Source of the DNA: Poronia punctata
Taxonomy: Eukaryota > Ascomycota > Sordariomycetes > Xylariales > Xylariaceae
Direction: 5' to 3'
DNA length: 64,000 nt
NCBI GenBank assembly: GCA_022579005.1
Contig: MU401541.1
Coordinates: 6,301 to 70,300 of the forward strand
Each line of letters begins with the position of its first letter. Within the stretch, counting starts at the first letter, position 1. Position numbers and translations under genes: made by a program. The notes beneath the pieces were generated by a model. That model made no database searches. It saw nothing but the letters and a program-made list of their open reading frames with translations, and was not told where the DNA came from. Shown in pieces: positions 34,542-45,936 of this stretch.

Positions 34542-36209
34542 TCAGCTGTCCAAGACCTTTTGTGTATCAGGTTCCAGAGACTCAGCCGGGGCCGGGGCCG
34601 GATCCGGGACCTTGACAGGTGAGACATGAACTTGCCAGTACTTCCTCCAATCCCACCATTCGCCTCCCTCCTTCGCATTGTCTCCTTGTCCGGGCTTCCA
34701 TATACCGAAGCCACTACCCGAGTCGTACTCGGGGAATTCAGCCTTCTCGGCAAGGAGATGCCTCATCTCCCCCTTCTTCAAGAACCATAGGAAGTCTTCG
34801 CACAGGTGAATGTACTGCCTTAAGCCTTCGTACACGTTGATCTTGGCGCCCGTGGTCCAGCTTAGAAGTGTCGGTTCAAGGATTGGTGCATCCGTTACTG
34901 AAGGATGAGAAGTCCCTAGTGATGTCATGAACCATGAAGGATTCCCGCGCTTGTTGTTTTCCTCGACGAGGTTTTTAACAACGCCGAAGTGTGCTCGCCC
35001 GTAGAATATGCTATACTTGCTGCTCCACGAATTGCTATGGACAACAAGTAAGGGCACTCTCACGTCGTGGTTCAACCTGCCACTCTGTTTCCCTGGGTCC
35101 AGCACAATACCGCCGATAAAAGGTCGCTTTTCGCTCGGGCCTCCCTTCAAAGCCTGCAGTGCTCCGGTCGCACCATAACTGTGACCTGCTATGATCATCT
35201 CGTCGACGTTCAGTCGTCCGGCCCATCCGGCTAAACCATTGCCCTCGTTTCGAGTATTCTGCTGAAAGACTTCCTCGCCCTCCCCGGCGTTGATGCGCCT
35301 TAATACCGCGACTGCTTCTTCGATTTCCGCCTCCCGGAAATTCAGCTGAGCTCGATGAAAGTCGTCAATCTCCAGCGCTCCACCATCCGGCGTTTCAACC
35401 TCAGTCATTCGGAAGGTCAATCTCGACTTCTTCGGTTCACCTGGCTTGACGATAATGGAGCCGGGACATGAGCCGTCCCGGTGTTCCAGCATGACCACAA
35501 CGAAACCCCGCGATGCTAGCTCGCCGGCATAATGGGTATAGTCGGTCCTCGTGGATGCCATGCCATGGGAAAAGACAATGACGGGATAGCCCTCATGCTC
35601 AATCGAGACCAATTTCTCCAATTGTGGGCTTTGCTCTCCCTTTTTATGGCTCACTACGGGGACTGCCAGCTCTGCCAGAGGGGTGTCAACTTTGGCAGGG
35701 ATTTTAATACTGCCAGCAATAGCCCGGAGTGCGCCGGTGAAGATGGGTTTAGTGATACAACTATTAATGCGTGCGAACTTGGCGTAGCCTTCTGCCGTCA
35801 CCCTGATGGGTCTCGGTATCCAATGATGCACTCGTCGATGTCGCTGCTTCTCATTGGCAGACGGGTAATATAGGGTGAATAAGACCGTCTCCAACTCAAA
35901 CGCATTTTGTTCAGAGCCCTTGAAACGTGCTGGATCTATAACGCGTGGCGGCGTCACGGGAATTTCAAGATCGATGGCTCCGACCTGATAAGGCCCAGTA
36001 TACATTGGTAATGGGTGCGCGAATAGAGGTAAGGAGAACAGATAGCAGTATAACACATAGAAGGCAGCACCGGTGCAGAAGAGGTATTTCCAAGTTAACC
36101 TAGGGCGTAGAGTAGAGCGAATAACAGAAAGAACCCTGCGATAAAACCGTATAAAAAATCCACCAGAATTTCCATCACCTGCGTACGAAGCTTCAGGAAA
36201 CGGACGCAT
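34542..36209 (-). CDS. Platelet-activating factor acetylhydrolase-like esterase, membrane-anchored
   Basis: Single exon. The first ATG (MRPFPEASYAG) gives 555 residues; five upstream codons are open but only from TTG. One hydrophobic segment (about 40-60, from WKYLFCTGAAFY) should anchor the protein as a signal anchor. The alpha/beta-hydrolase core shows GPYQVGAIDLEIP, VLFTLYYPS, YPVIVFSHGMASTRTDYTHY and a nucleophile elbow AGHSYGATG (Ser 344), with an Asp candidate in GIVLDPGK and a His candidate in LGTSHPSVTD. This order matches the PAF-acetylhydrolase isoform II family, which cleaves short or oxidised acyl chains from phospholipids. The Pro-rich C-terminus (VPDPAPAPAESLEPD) looks disordered. 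The fungal substrate is not known. Confidence 0.9.
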   Translation of the reverse strand: MRPFPEASYAGDGNSGGFFIRFYRRVLSVIRSTLRPRLTWKYLFCTGAAFYVLYCYLFSLPLFAHPLPMYTGPYQVGAIDLEIPVTPPRVIDPARFKGSEQNAFELETVLFTLYYPSANEKQRHRRVHHWIPRPIRVTAEGYAKFARINSCITKPIFTGALRAIAGSIKIPAKVDTPLAELAVPVVSHKKGEQSPQLEKLVSIEHEGYPVIVFSHGMASTRTDYTHYAGELASRGFVVVMLEHRDGSCPGSIIVKPGEPKKSRLTFRMTEVETPDGGALEIDDFHRAQLNFREAEIEEAVAVLRRINAGEGEEVFQQNTRNEGNGLAGWAGRLNVDEMIIAGHSYGATGALQALKGGPSEKRPFIGGIVLDPGKQSGRLNHDVRVPLLVVHSNSWSSKYSIFYGRAHFGVVKNLVEENNKRGNPSWFMTSLGTSHPSVTDAPILEPTLLSWTTGAKINVYEGLRQYIHLCEDFLWFLKKGEMRHLLAEKAEFPEYDSGSGFGIWKPGQGDNAKEGGEWWDWRKYWQVHVSPVKVPDPAPAPAESLEPDTQKVLDS

Positions 36210-37537
36210 CGTAGGATTAGACAATAATTTAGTACTACACTTCTTTCGGGGGGGAAATATCCAAGTAATAACCGACGGTGAGGAGTTCTCGGTTTACCTA
36301 AAACAAAAGAGCAGGCATTCATACCTGGGATCTTCAGGATCTTTACCGTGGAGGATTATGATGTAATGCTACCAAGGCTGGGTTTTAGCGTGTTTGTTAG
36401 CGCCGATGTGTTTGAACCACTAACGTCATTGCAGTAGCACAGGGCCCAACTGGAAATAACATCGCCAGGTGCGTTACTAATAACACTGGTAGGCAGGTAC
36501 CCAAACATACACGTAGGAGGTATGCCAGATCCAGATCCTAAAGAATACGTACATGGTACCTTCCGCATCTTTGTGCGTGTACTACGAGTACCAGGCCCTA
36601 CACCATCACGGACAGTCGAAATTTCTACAAGTAGAGATGAAAAATGTTATTCGTTGATTTTATTCTGGCCAGAAACAGCTTATTAACCTACATAGGGCTT
36701 GATCAAATAGCTATTCATTTACGCGTACGGATCCCACGGATGATATGATGACATTTCGGGATACCAACATGCCAAAGGTACAGCGCCCTTATCTCGTGGT
36801 ACTCAGCGGTCCTGCATATCCGAGGGCTACCTACCACCTAGACAAGTAACCTCGGTGCGTTGCAGTATAGATGCCTTAAATGGTCTTTCAAGTTTCAACG
36901 GGATGATCAAAGGCACAGAAGCGCGTGCGGATCTCTGGTCTGGATCGGAAGGGTAGCACCGTAATGAATTGTTACGGGCTCTGCACAGGCTGTCCTTTTG
37001 CCTGTCGTATACGCCGGGCACTTCGCATACTGTATTATCGGGTTCTACAACGAAAGATTCGACTACGCGCCGCAATTTATTCAGTCATGATGCAGAAGCA
37101 AAATCCGGGATAGTGGCTAGGAGGACCACTTATTTGCGTTGAAGTCACCACCACAAATTCTCAGCTCACGCGTCTCCTTAGCGAGCTCTACACGTTAGAT
37201 ACTTGCGCCTTGGAAAGGGGTTGAAATACGAGCCTGTCCCGCCAGGGCTTAGCGTGTAGAGCTGGCTAGTGAAATATGTGGGCTGAGAATCTGGTAGGAA
37301 GGGAAACCACCAGCCCACCGGGCTCTTGCCGGACTTCTGTGCACTGAAATATTGAGTATGATTTGAGTAGGTATGATAGTACACCTCGGGGATCAGCGTT
37401 TTTTACGTCCGACAAGAGTTCCTATTCTCCACCTGAAATCACCATCATTTCTACAGCCCCGTTATCATCGAACTTTATACGCAGTCTGGACTCTGGCACC
37501 GTGTTCGGTTGAAATAGGGCTATTATCGATTCACCCG
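36210..37537. other. Intergenic, no gene seen
   Basis: About 1.3 kb upstream of the esterase gene and downstream of the NmrA-like gene. It contains one TACGAGTA copy at 36583. No conserved frame. Confidence 0.6.
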
Positions 37538-38443
37538 CTATATGGTATTCGTAGCAGCGGCCACGACACTCTCAATCTCGGCCTCGGTGAACTCTTTAAC
37601 GCCCAAAAGCTCGTTGTCAGATCCGGCAAAATCGCCACCATATCCCTCACCCCAAATCGTTGCGATGATGAAGGGTAGCACGAACTTGCTAGGGTTGGGC
37701 TCTTCTTTCCCAAGCTCGGCCCACGCCGGTGCGAGCACATCTTTGTCAACTGACACTTCATTGGCCTTCCAGGAGGTGCCCGTGACCTTCTCAGCCACAG
37801 CCTTTAGCTGCTTGAGACTCAGGCTCGCGTTACGAACGTAGACGGCCCGGTTCCGAGTCGCCTCGGGATTCCTCAGAACGCCAACTACGGCCTTGCCGAT
37901 CCATTCCAGCGTTGTCGTACTGAAGGGGCGATTGCCTCCATCGTAGAGCGTGATGCTCTTCTCTTTAGCAGCAGCGATTAGACCAACCGCTAGGCCCCAG
38001 TCGAAGAAGGGTCCGGTATGTATGGTGGTGTAAGTGAGGCTCCCGTTTGCGGCCTCGTTGGCCAAACCCTCCTGCACAGCAACCTTATCTGCGAAGCACG
38101 GAAGCTTGGAGGACTTGGGATGTTTGGTATCAGAGCCAAATTCGGAGGGGATGAACCGCTTGACCTTGGCCTTCACAGCCGCCTCCACTAGGCGCAGTTG
38201 CTTCGCAAGCGCAACGGCGCTGATGGTGCTGATGAGCGCGTCCTGACCCTCTAGGGCATCCGCGAGAGAGTCGACCGAATCGTAGTCGACCTTTTTGACG
38301 TTGACGGCTTCAGTAAAACTGTGGGTGCTGTCTTTCCTTGTCAAAACAGTGACTTGGAAACCAGCTTTGAGCAACTGCTCGAGAATGGCGGGGCCGAGAT
38401 TGCCTGTAGCTCCGGCAAGGGCCACTTTCTGGATCCCAGTCAT
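37538..38443 (-). CDS. NmrA-like / isoflavone-reductase-type NAD(P)-binding oxidoreductase
   Basis: Single exon of 301 residues starting at MTGIQKVALAGATGNLG; the longer upstream frame has no supporting ATG and is AT-rich. GATGNLG (11-17) is the dinucleotide-binding loop of atypical short-chain dehydrogenases. VTVLTRKDS, STISAVALAKQLRLVEAA and KRFIPSEFGSD are hallmark blocks of the NmrA/PCBER family. Members act as redox-sensing regulators or small-molecule reductases; which applies here cannot be read from sequence. It is divergently arranged with a transcription-factor gene about 830 bp away, a common arrangement for a regulator and its target, though that is only suggestive. Confidence 0.9.
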   Translation of the reverse strand: MTGIQKVALAGATGNLGPAILEQLLKAGFQVTVLTRKDSTHSFTEAVNVKKVDYDSVDSLADALEGQDALISTISAVALAKQLRLVEAAVKAKVKRFIPSEFGSDTKHPKSSKLPCFADKVAVQEGLANEAANGSLTYTTIHTGPFFDWGLAVGLIAAAKEKSITLYDGGNRPFSTTTLEWIGKAVVGVLRNPEATRNRAVYVRNASLSLKQLKAVAEKVTGTSWKANEVSVDKDVLAPAWAELGKEEPNPSKFVLPFIIATIWGEGYGGDFAGSDNELLGVKEFTEAEIESVVAAATNTI

Positions 38444-39271
38444 GCTGAAATGAAATACGGCGAGTTGATAGAAATTCAAGTTTCTGGACGTGGTAATGGG
38501 CTGCGATGAGTAGGTAAATTTGAATTGTATGAGGATACTGTGTAATATCAAAACTTGACACAGGTAAGTCGGGCTACCTTATGTATCCCAAGACGCCCCC
38601 CCTATTCTTCTACTGCCATCATATATGTTTACAAATGAGATTTACTACCAGAACCTTCCCAGTCTAAATTGCTGAATCAGAATATGTAAGTAAGTTTCCA
38701 TAATCTCGTCATCCCACCAGCTCACCTCAGCTGATACATTTGTTGCACCATCAACTATACATCCCACATGCGCATCCCACATCCCACATTGGACCCCGAT
38801 GACTTACACCAACAGTATTACACTCTAGACCACATCCGCTACATCTCACCCCTTTGGGTAAGGGGTTATTTGGTAAGCACAACGACTTGCAGGCGGTTTC
38901 GTCAACCATGATGTCTCCTCAACAGATAAAGGTCCTGGTTCTGTTGTTGTAAGCACTTCGACTGTATTCATCCCGAGTTTTATTTTATTTTTTCACATCT
39001 CCTACACAGTTTTTTTATGAATTCCACATCCCGGACTCAAGTTGTCAAACAAACTTGTCCGTTGTTTAGTGCATCCATAAGTTCCGCGCTACTCTACTCT
39101 AATCCACAAACGTCCTAACCGAAAAGAGAAACGGCCAACCATCAACACCAACGCCATCCCACATCACCAAAATGATAACCTAGTGGAATTGGGCTTCTCT
39201 ACGATAAAGTAAAGTATAGTACAGTGGCATGTATATATGTGCATACATGTAATATAGGTAATCAAGTCACC
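38444..39271. other. Shared upstream region of NmrA-like and transcription-factor genes
   Basis: About 830 bp between divergent genes, with repeated CATCCCACAT-like words around 38760-38790. No coding signal. Confidence 0.6.
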
Positions 39272-41641
39272 ATGGGTGAAACCGGAAGCTCGGACGGTGG
39301 CACAAGACGATTCGAATGCTCTGTCCCGGGTTGTGATAAGCTATTTCGTCGCAAAGAACATCTAACGCGACATCTGAAATCCCACGATAGCCTCCCGCAA
39401 TATGTATGTCCCATATGCGGTAGGAGGTATGCTCGAAGGTGAGTAGATATTTTCCACTGTTTAATGAGCCTGTCACTCTTTACGGTGCATTATAATCTTC
39501 AAAGTTGTTTTTTTGTGTAAGAGAGAATCTAAAGACTAAACATCCCTACCCCTGAAACAGCGACGTCTTGAAAAGACACATTGACTTCCACCCACAAACC
39601 GTCAAAACAGCCAGACGTAGCTTCGTCGCCTGCCACCGCTGTCACGAGAACAAGATCAAGTGCGACGATGATAATCCATGCAAGCCATGCGCTCGTCGTT
39701 CTCTCAAGTGCGTGCGCGACCCTCACTCTACTGAGGTTACCATCCTGGGAGAACCTTTGAATATCAAAGAGTATCTCGCCCACAACGAAAACAGCTCGGA
39801 GAGACGTCTCAATGTGTTTAAAACGCATATTCACCCCTTATGGCCCGTGTTGTTGTCACCTGCGCCTGCTGACGGCCTGGAGGACATCGTGATGGCGTCC
39901 ATCATGTTGCTTGCGAGTTGGGTTGAAGGAGGAGGAGAAGATGGGGATCATGAAGTTCTGTTCCCTTTGATTTATAACGAAATTTGCGGGATACAAATGG
40001 TATTGATTACATTCCGTACTTGGGAAATTCACAGGTGAAGTACTAACCCAGGTTTCAGGACTCCTTCCAACCGCCTTTAGCTACACTACAAGCCATGGTG
40101 TTTTGCCTTATTTATATGATATCCAATCTTGTAAGTAATTTTGAAACTCTCCTCTCTAACCTTTAATACCGTCTAAGAACTAAATATATAGGCCACGGAG
40201 GGTATGCCATCTAAGGCCTTGAAGATCCACAACCATCTCGTCACCGCATGTAGGTTCAGCGGTATCCTGGCCTCACAGGGCGGAATGTGGTATTCGTGTA
40301 ACCAAGCCCCTATTCAGGATGAGGAGGTAGAACAACGTCACAGGTAAAAGATACATTCCCGCAAGCAAAAAAAAAAAAAAAAAAACCTTCTTTCTGATGT
40401 CCCACCAGGCTCGCATTCGCCGTACTCCGTCTAGACGCGTACCTATCCGCCCTAACCGACTTCGCCCCTTTAATCCGCTACCAAGAACTCTCCATGCCTT
40501 TGTCCAAATCAACCTGTTGGACGCCCGTGTCGAGCGAGGAAGAGCGCAGCAGATTACTCCAAGACGAGCCCTCGATGCGGAAGAGGACACCGTTCAGCTT
40601 CCGCGTCCACGATTTACTCGGCACGCCGCGGCCCAACGCCCTGGCGCCGCCTTGGTCCAGGATGGATTATCACTTCGTCTTGTGTGCCGTGCAGTCCGGA
40701 GCATGGGAGGCGGCCCACCAGGCTCTTCGCACCCTGCCCGATAATCTGCACTCGCGCACGCAGCCGCACGATGTCCGGAATATCTGGCGGGGAAATCTCG
40801 AAGTGTGGAAATTTGGGCTGGAAAAGGATTGTCGAATCCAGGTTCGTGCCGTCTCCTTCCCTTCCCTTCCCTTCGTTCTCTCTTTCTCTTCAAATTCTGA
40901 CCGTGTTGAATTGCAGTGAGTGTCTATATCCTCCCGCCCACCCCCCTTCATCTCAAACCCGTCTTTCTAAATCACAAACAGACCAAAACGTATGTTCACC
41001 CTAACAACTTTCACAGACTTAGAAAACAAAAGCTCCCTACTACTACTACTAACCTAACAGACCCCATAAACTCCCAAAGTTTATTCCTCTACCACATAAC
41101 AAGTCTGAAACTCCATGCACCGTCCGACCTCCTATCTCTCCAACATCACTACTACAATCCCCCCCTTTCCTCTTCCTCTGTTTCTTCAAGATCCAACAGC
41201 CTACAATCATGGCAACCCCTAAAATCTGCGCGTCTAGCAATCTGGCACGCTGCCCAAATAGCCCGCCTCTTCATACCCACCTCCACTTCTTCCACTCCTG
41301 TCCTGAATCCCCTTGCCATCCCAGCTCTGTTGATGAGCGCAAGGACAACAATCGCCTTCGCCTACCACTCCCACGTCTGTCCGCTCTGTACGGGTAGCGA
41401 CGTCCTTCTAGACCTCGTCAACCCTCTCGAGGCACCAGAGGACTGCATCCGGCTAGCGCGATGGGTCGAAGAGGGTGCCGGTCTCTTGGACTGGGGCGGT
41501 ACCCTGTTCACCGCTTCTCCCTTGTGTCAGTGTAGCAGGAAAATACTGTCCGATTGGTTTCGCCGGTTGCTCGCTAGTGATCCTCGGGCAGACGCTGCTT
41601 TCCTTGCCTTTCTAGATGAAATCGAGCGTGGCTTGTGGTAA
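39272..41641 (+). CDS. Transcription factor with C2H2 and Zn2Cys6 DNA-binding domains
   Basis: Six exons, 39272-39438, 39561-39999, 40059-40130, 40192-40343, 40409-40841, 40982-41641, give 640 residues. The start has a strong context (CACCATGGG). A first C2H2 finger (C16, C21, H34, H38) and a second one spanning intron 1 (CPICGRRYARSDVLKRH) are followed by a complete Zn2Cys6 cluster with 2-6-5-2-6 spacing (ACHRCHENKIKC, then CKPCARRSLKC). The rest resembles the fungal-specific transcription-factor domain (PLATLQAMVFCLIYMIS, LHAPSDLL, ALLMSARTTI). It should act in the nucleus. Exon 6's acceptor is chosen by phase among several AG sites, so residues just after the joint are uncertain. Intron 4 contains 19 consecutive A residues. 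Confidence 0.88.
40367..40385. repeat. Poly-A run inside intron 4 of the transcription-factor gene
   Basis: Nineteen A residues, followed by a CTTCTTTCTGAT stretch and the CAG acceptor. Confidence 0.95.
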
Positions 41642-42087
41642 GCAAAGCATGTAAATTTTAGAGTTTACACCTTATATATCTTAGGTACCTATGTAAAGAC
41701 GAAAGAAACGGACTGGTCGGTTGTGGCTACGGGTGAAAGCAATTAGGTATTGTTTCATTACGCAGCGACTATGCATAGAGTGGCTTCAATACAAGGCCAA
41801 TGGGGACCATCAGCACACGAGACGATTGGGGGACTCAGACATGCAACAGAGGATACTACTGTAAGGATAGTACCCAGCTAGATATATACAGCCAGCAGCC
41901 AGACGAAGATCATACACAGTCTGCAAAACGTGTGGCATCGTCCAGAAAAAAGGGGAAAAACAAGGTCCACCGTCGCCTATAACCGGATGAAATCAAAGGG
42001 GAATCACCGGAACTCTGAACACCGCGCATTCTTTCTATTTACTGCCCAAAACAGCAAGACAATCTACCTATGTCCACTGTGCCGTGC
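41642..42087. other. Convergent 3' region
   Basis: About 450 bp between the stop codons of the transcription-factor and GH72 genes. No gene seen. Confidence 0.6.
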
Positions 42088-43603
42088 TTACAACAGGGTG
42101 AGGCCGATGGCGAACGAGGTGGCAACCACGGCTGGGATAGCAAAGACGGCCGCAGAGATGGAACCCAAGGGTGCCAACCGAGGAGCAGCACTGTCACTCT
42201 CTTCTGGGTTGTCGCTGTTGCTGCCGCCGCCGCCATTGTGGCCAGGGGTATTAGCCGAATCGTCCGACAAGGGCTTCACGGCCAGGTTGTTCAGTGCAGA
42301 GCCGTCAATATCCTTGACGATTTGCTTGACATTCCAGTCGCTGACATCAACAAGCTTTCCGTTGACCTTCTTGCTGATGCCATTGTCAATCATCTTCTGC
42401 ACGCCCGGGGGAGGGACCGGCAAGGTAAAGTTGTTGTTGAACCCGTCTTCCTTGATCAGGCTCGGCGTGCACTTGGGGGGCGTGATAGGCGTGCCGAGAG
42501 CCTTGACATTCTGCACAGTCTTGAAGTCGAGCTTTGCATACTGATTCTGCAGGGTGCGGAAATCAGAAAGCAACTCTACACTGCCGTCGGCGTTGATCTT
42601 GGCCAGACCGTAGTTATTTTCCTCCTGGGCAAATTCGTAAACAACGCCACCGGAGAAGATGCTAGTCATGTTCGAGCCGTAGATGCTAGCAATCTCGGTG
42701 AAGACACGCGGTGATGGGGTGTTGCAGCCGAACTCGGAATAGAAGACGGGGACGGAAGTGGACTTGAAGAGAGCGGCAAGCTCATCATACGACGAGTCGT
42801 GGAAGTTGCTGTCGCCGCACCAGGAGTAACTGTTCAAAGCAAACATGTCGGCACGAGACATGTCATTCACGTCACCGTCGATGGCGCACTGGAAGTAGTT
42901 CCAGCTATCCTCGAGTACCTCACGCACATCGGCAGCCGAGTAACCAACCGGAATCTCCCGGTCGGCGTGCTTCTTGATATAGTTCTTGAGATCGCGGGTG
43001 ACAGCACGAATATACGGAGGCGCATGGGCACCAGTCTTGACAGCATCGATGACTTCATTTCCAGAGAAGAACCCGAGAAGATTAGGGTAGTTCTTGAAGT
43101 TTTCAACAATGGCGAATGTTCGCTCGACGTAAGCTGCGTAGTAAGAAGTCCAAGGCTCCGCGCTGTTCAGGGATTCACCAACAAGTGGAGAGTTGACATC
43201 GATGAGCATGTACATGCCAGCCTGTGGCGGATTAGCTAACGCCTCGTTATCGATGGGGTATGGAACAAGCCGAGCGACGAATGCATCAACTAACCTTATT
43301 GAAAATGCTTGCACACTCATCGTGGTTCAGACTCGGGTCCAGGTTGTAAACCCGGATTGTGTTGACACCCAGAATTTGCATCAGGGCAGCATCACGGCGG
43401 CAGACGTCGCCATCAGACAGAGGGTCCTTGTTGTGGGACGGGTCGTAACCAGCACTGCCGCCGATCTGGTAGGCAGCACCGACAATCTGAAAGGCAGCTC
43501 CAGTCTTTGGGTTCACAAACTGCGACCCATGGACTTCAAGCGGAGTAACGGCGACCACAGAAGTAGCAGCGCCCAGAGCTGCGAGGGCAGCCCGGTAAAG
43601 CAT
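42088..43603 (-). CDS. GPI-anchored beta-1,3-glucanosyltransferase (GH72, Gel/Gas family)
   Basis: Two exons, 43603-43295 and 43221-42088, encode 480 residues. The N-terminus (MLYRAALAALGAATSVVAV) is a signal peptide. The GH72 core starts at PLEVHGSQFVNPKTGAAFQI. The catalytic acid/base is Glu 159 in FFSGNEV and the nucleophile is Glu 266 in VFYSEFGCN. After the core comes CTPSLIKEDG, a Gly/Asn/Ser-rich stretch, and a C-terminal hydrophobic helix without charges, fitting GPI-anchor addition. There is no cysteine-rich X8/CBM43 module, so it belongs to the shorter Gel1/Gas1-without-CBM group. It elongates and branches beta-1,3-glucan in the cell wall. The upstream region is pyrimidine-rich on the coding strand. 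Confidence 0.95.
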
Positions 43604-45936
43604 TGTTGATGGTTGTATTACAGAATTTGAGAGTTATCGTCAGGTTACACGTCGCTCAATAAAATCGGGGCCGTTTGGGATGTACTAAAAATTGGTAGTG
43701 TGTAATGATTTCTTAAGAGAGCGACGAGAAAAAGACCAAGTGGTCGAAACGACGTGAGAAAGATTAATGGCAAAGAGCGACGTGAGCGAAAGACGAGGAA
43801 CTGAGAAAAAGCGAACCAAAACCGCAGCTCAAACTCGAGACAGGGAGGAAAGCGAGTGTCACAGGTCTGGCATTTGAACGAGGTATTATGGCCCTTAAAC
43901 GTCCAAGAAAGCCAAACCAAGAAAGACAACGGGGGTTGGGGGGGCAGAAAGGAGGGACGAAGAGTGGCTTGGCACATCTCTTCAACCCTGGAACAACAGC
44001 GCATAATCCATCCATCTTCATTTGTCATTGGAGGAACCAGCGACTAAAAGAAAGACGTAGCTGCCTTCCCACCTGGGCAATCAAACACAGTGTGAGGCAG
44101 GTACGGCCGGGAGTCCGGGACGCACCTGTCCCGCAACCCAAAAGCGATACCCTACTCGTAATCATCAAATTATTGAACCTGCTCAGTAAAAAACACGCGG
44201 TTTAATCCCCTGTGTCTTTACTTCTTCGAGTTGGCGTCCCTGCCTGTCTGTATGCCTACTCGTACGTTATTACCTACTACCGAGCAAGGAGCAATACTGG
44301 TAATTATCTCTTGTAAATAGATAAAGGCTACAACCGCCAATACCAGCCCCATCTCCTCCACGCACTAGACGTGAACTAAAATAGTTAGATAGACTACCTA
44401 ACCTCTTACCATGCGCACCTCCCGCAAATCTACAAGTAGGCTTTACTCGTAGTATTACCAGCCAAGTGGGAGCGAAGGCGGGCAAAGGGACCAAGTTCAA
44501 AACATGGAGGGACTTATCTGCCATCACTACAAGTACATAACATCAACCCAACCAGGAAGTTACCATTGCATAGTGTTACTACCCTGTGTGTATTGGTCAG
44601 CGCTAACAAGTACATATAAGAGGGTTGACTTGGGTTATGCTTTCCTTTGTTCATGACTCTTCGTTCTTTCTATCTACCGTTGTGGTGAACTTCCATAGGG
44701 CGGGTCAGCAGGATCGTAAGGGCCTATCTAGACCAACACAATGTCAATACGAGAAATTTCACAAAGAAACCAGTGGCTTAGAGTTCCTATATAGCCCAAT
44801 GAGGTAGGCGAATAACGAATGACAATGGCGTCTACAAGTGATGTTCCATATATAAAGATAGGCATCGAAAGTTTTGGTCCCAGTAACCGAGGAACAGCTA
44901 AGACAAAGGCATTTAGTCTTGTTCAACAATTAAGGAAGTACCAAAAGACCGGACAGTCATCTTGAGATTACTAGTATGTATTCGGGAGACACAATATCAC
45001 GATGGCTGCGATATAGGGTGCTACGAGAGGTTAGAGCGGAGTTTTGATTATATCTATAACAAAATCTGTAAATGTTTTAATTGGATATTCAAGACAAGAC
45101 GTAGGTATAAATAATCTAAGGCTGAGACATTGAACGGTTTTATTTTTTCTACAATATGATATCTGGTCTGCGACAAGGGTGAAACAATCTACACGCACAC
45201 GTACATGCGGACCATGTGGCTTCCCCTGAAAATCGGAAAATCGGAAAATCATCAGGCTATTGCCAAGTCCTCGACCGATGCGAGCTTCCAGTGAAAATGA
45301 GTGTACGAGGAAGGGGGAACGTTACTCAGCCATCCCTGTCCTCTTGGACCCTGGACCATTCCATTTACGGACTTGATAGGAAAATTGCCAAAGCAAAAAG
45401 TGGCCGACTGACCTACCTACTCGTAAGAACTTGACACAAAGTACCTACACAGCCGTGCGTGTACTTGCCTGTAAGGTACGTACTCGGTAAGCACCTAATG
45501 TAACTGAAGACCAACATGACAGGAGAGGGTGACACCATCAGCCTCTGCGGCTTTGCTTTCATTCGCTAATCAATATTAGTACTAGTCGCAGTGACCGCTT
45601 TGTGGCTAAGGTAGAAATGACTACGCCGGTACGTCCCGTAACCTAGTCAGATAGACCCCCCCCCCCCATCAACCCACTTTGGCTCGTACGGAGTCATCTA
45701 GACTCTGACTCGGCGGCGACTTTTTGCTTTACAAAAAATAACGGAGGAAACACGGGCGATTAAAAAGGCACCACTAGTCCGCGATACGATATTCGCGTCG
45801 CCCCAGTCCGGCCTCCAACTTTATTTTTACTCCGCCTTCACTCGCCCAATCCCATATGCGCTGTTGCATCCCGAGTCCAAGATCCTTCCTCCAGATCTCA
45901 AGGTACCGGAAAAGTGCCCCTCGATTCGCGAGTACC
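43604..45936. other. Intergenic between GH72 and guanylate kinase genes
   Basis: About 2.3 kb shared upstream DNA of divergent genes. It holds four TACTCGTA copies (44153, 44257, 44444, 45418), a C run near 45656-45667 and many TACCTA motifs. No conserved frame. Confidence 0.6.
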
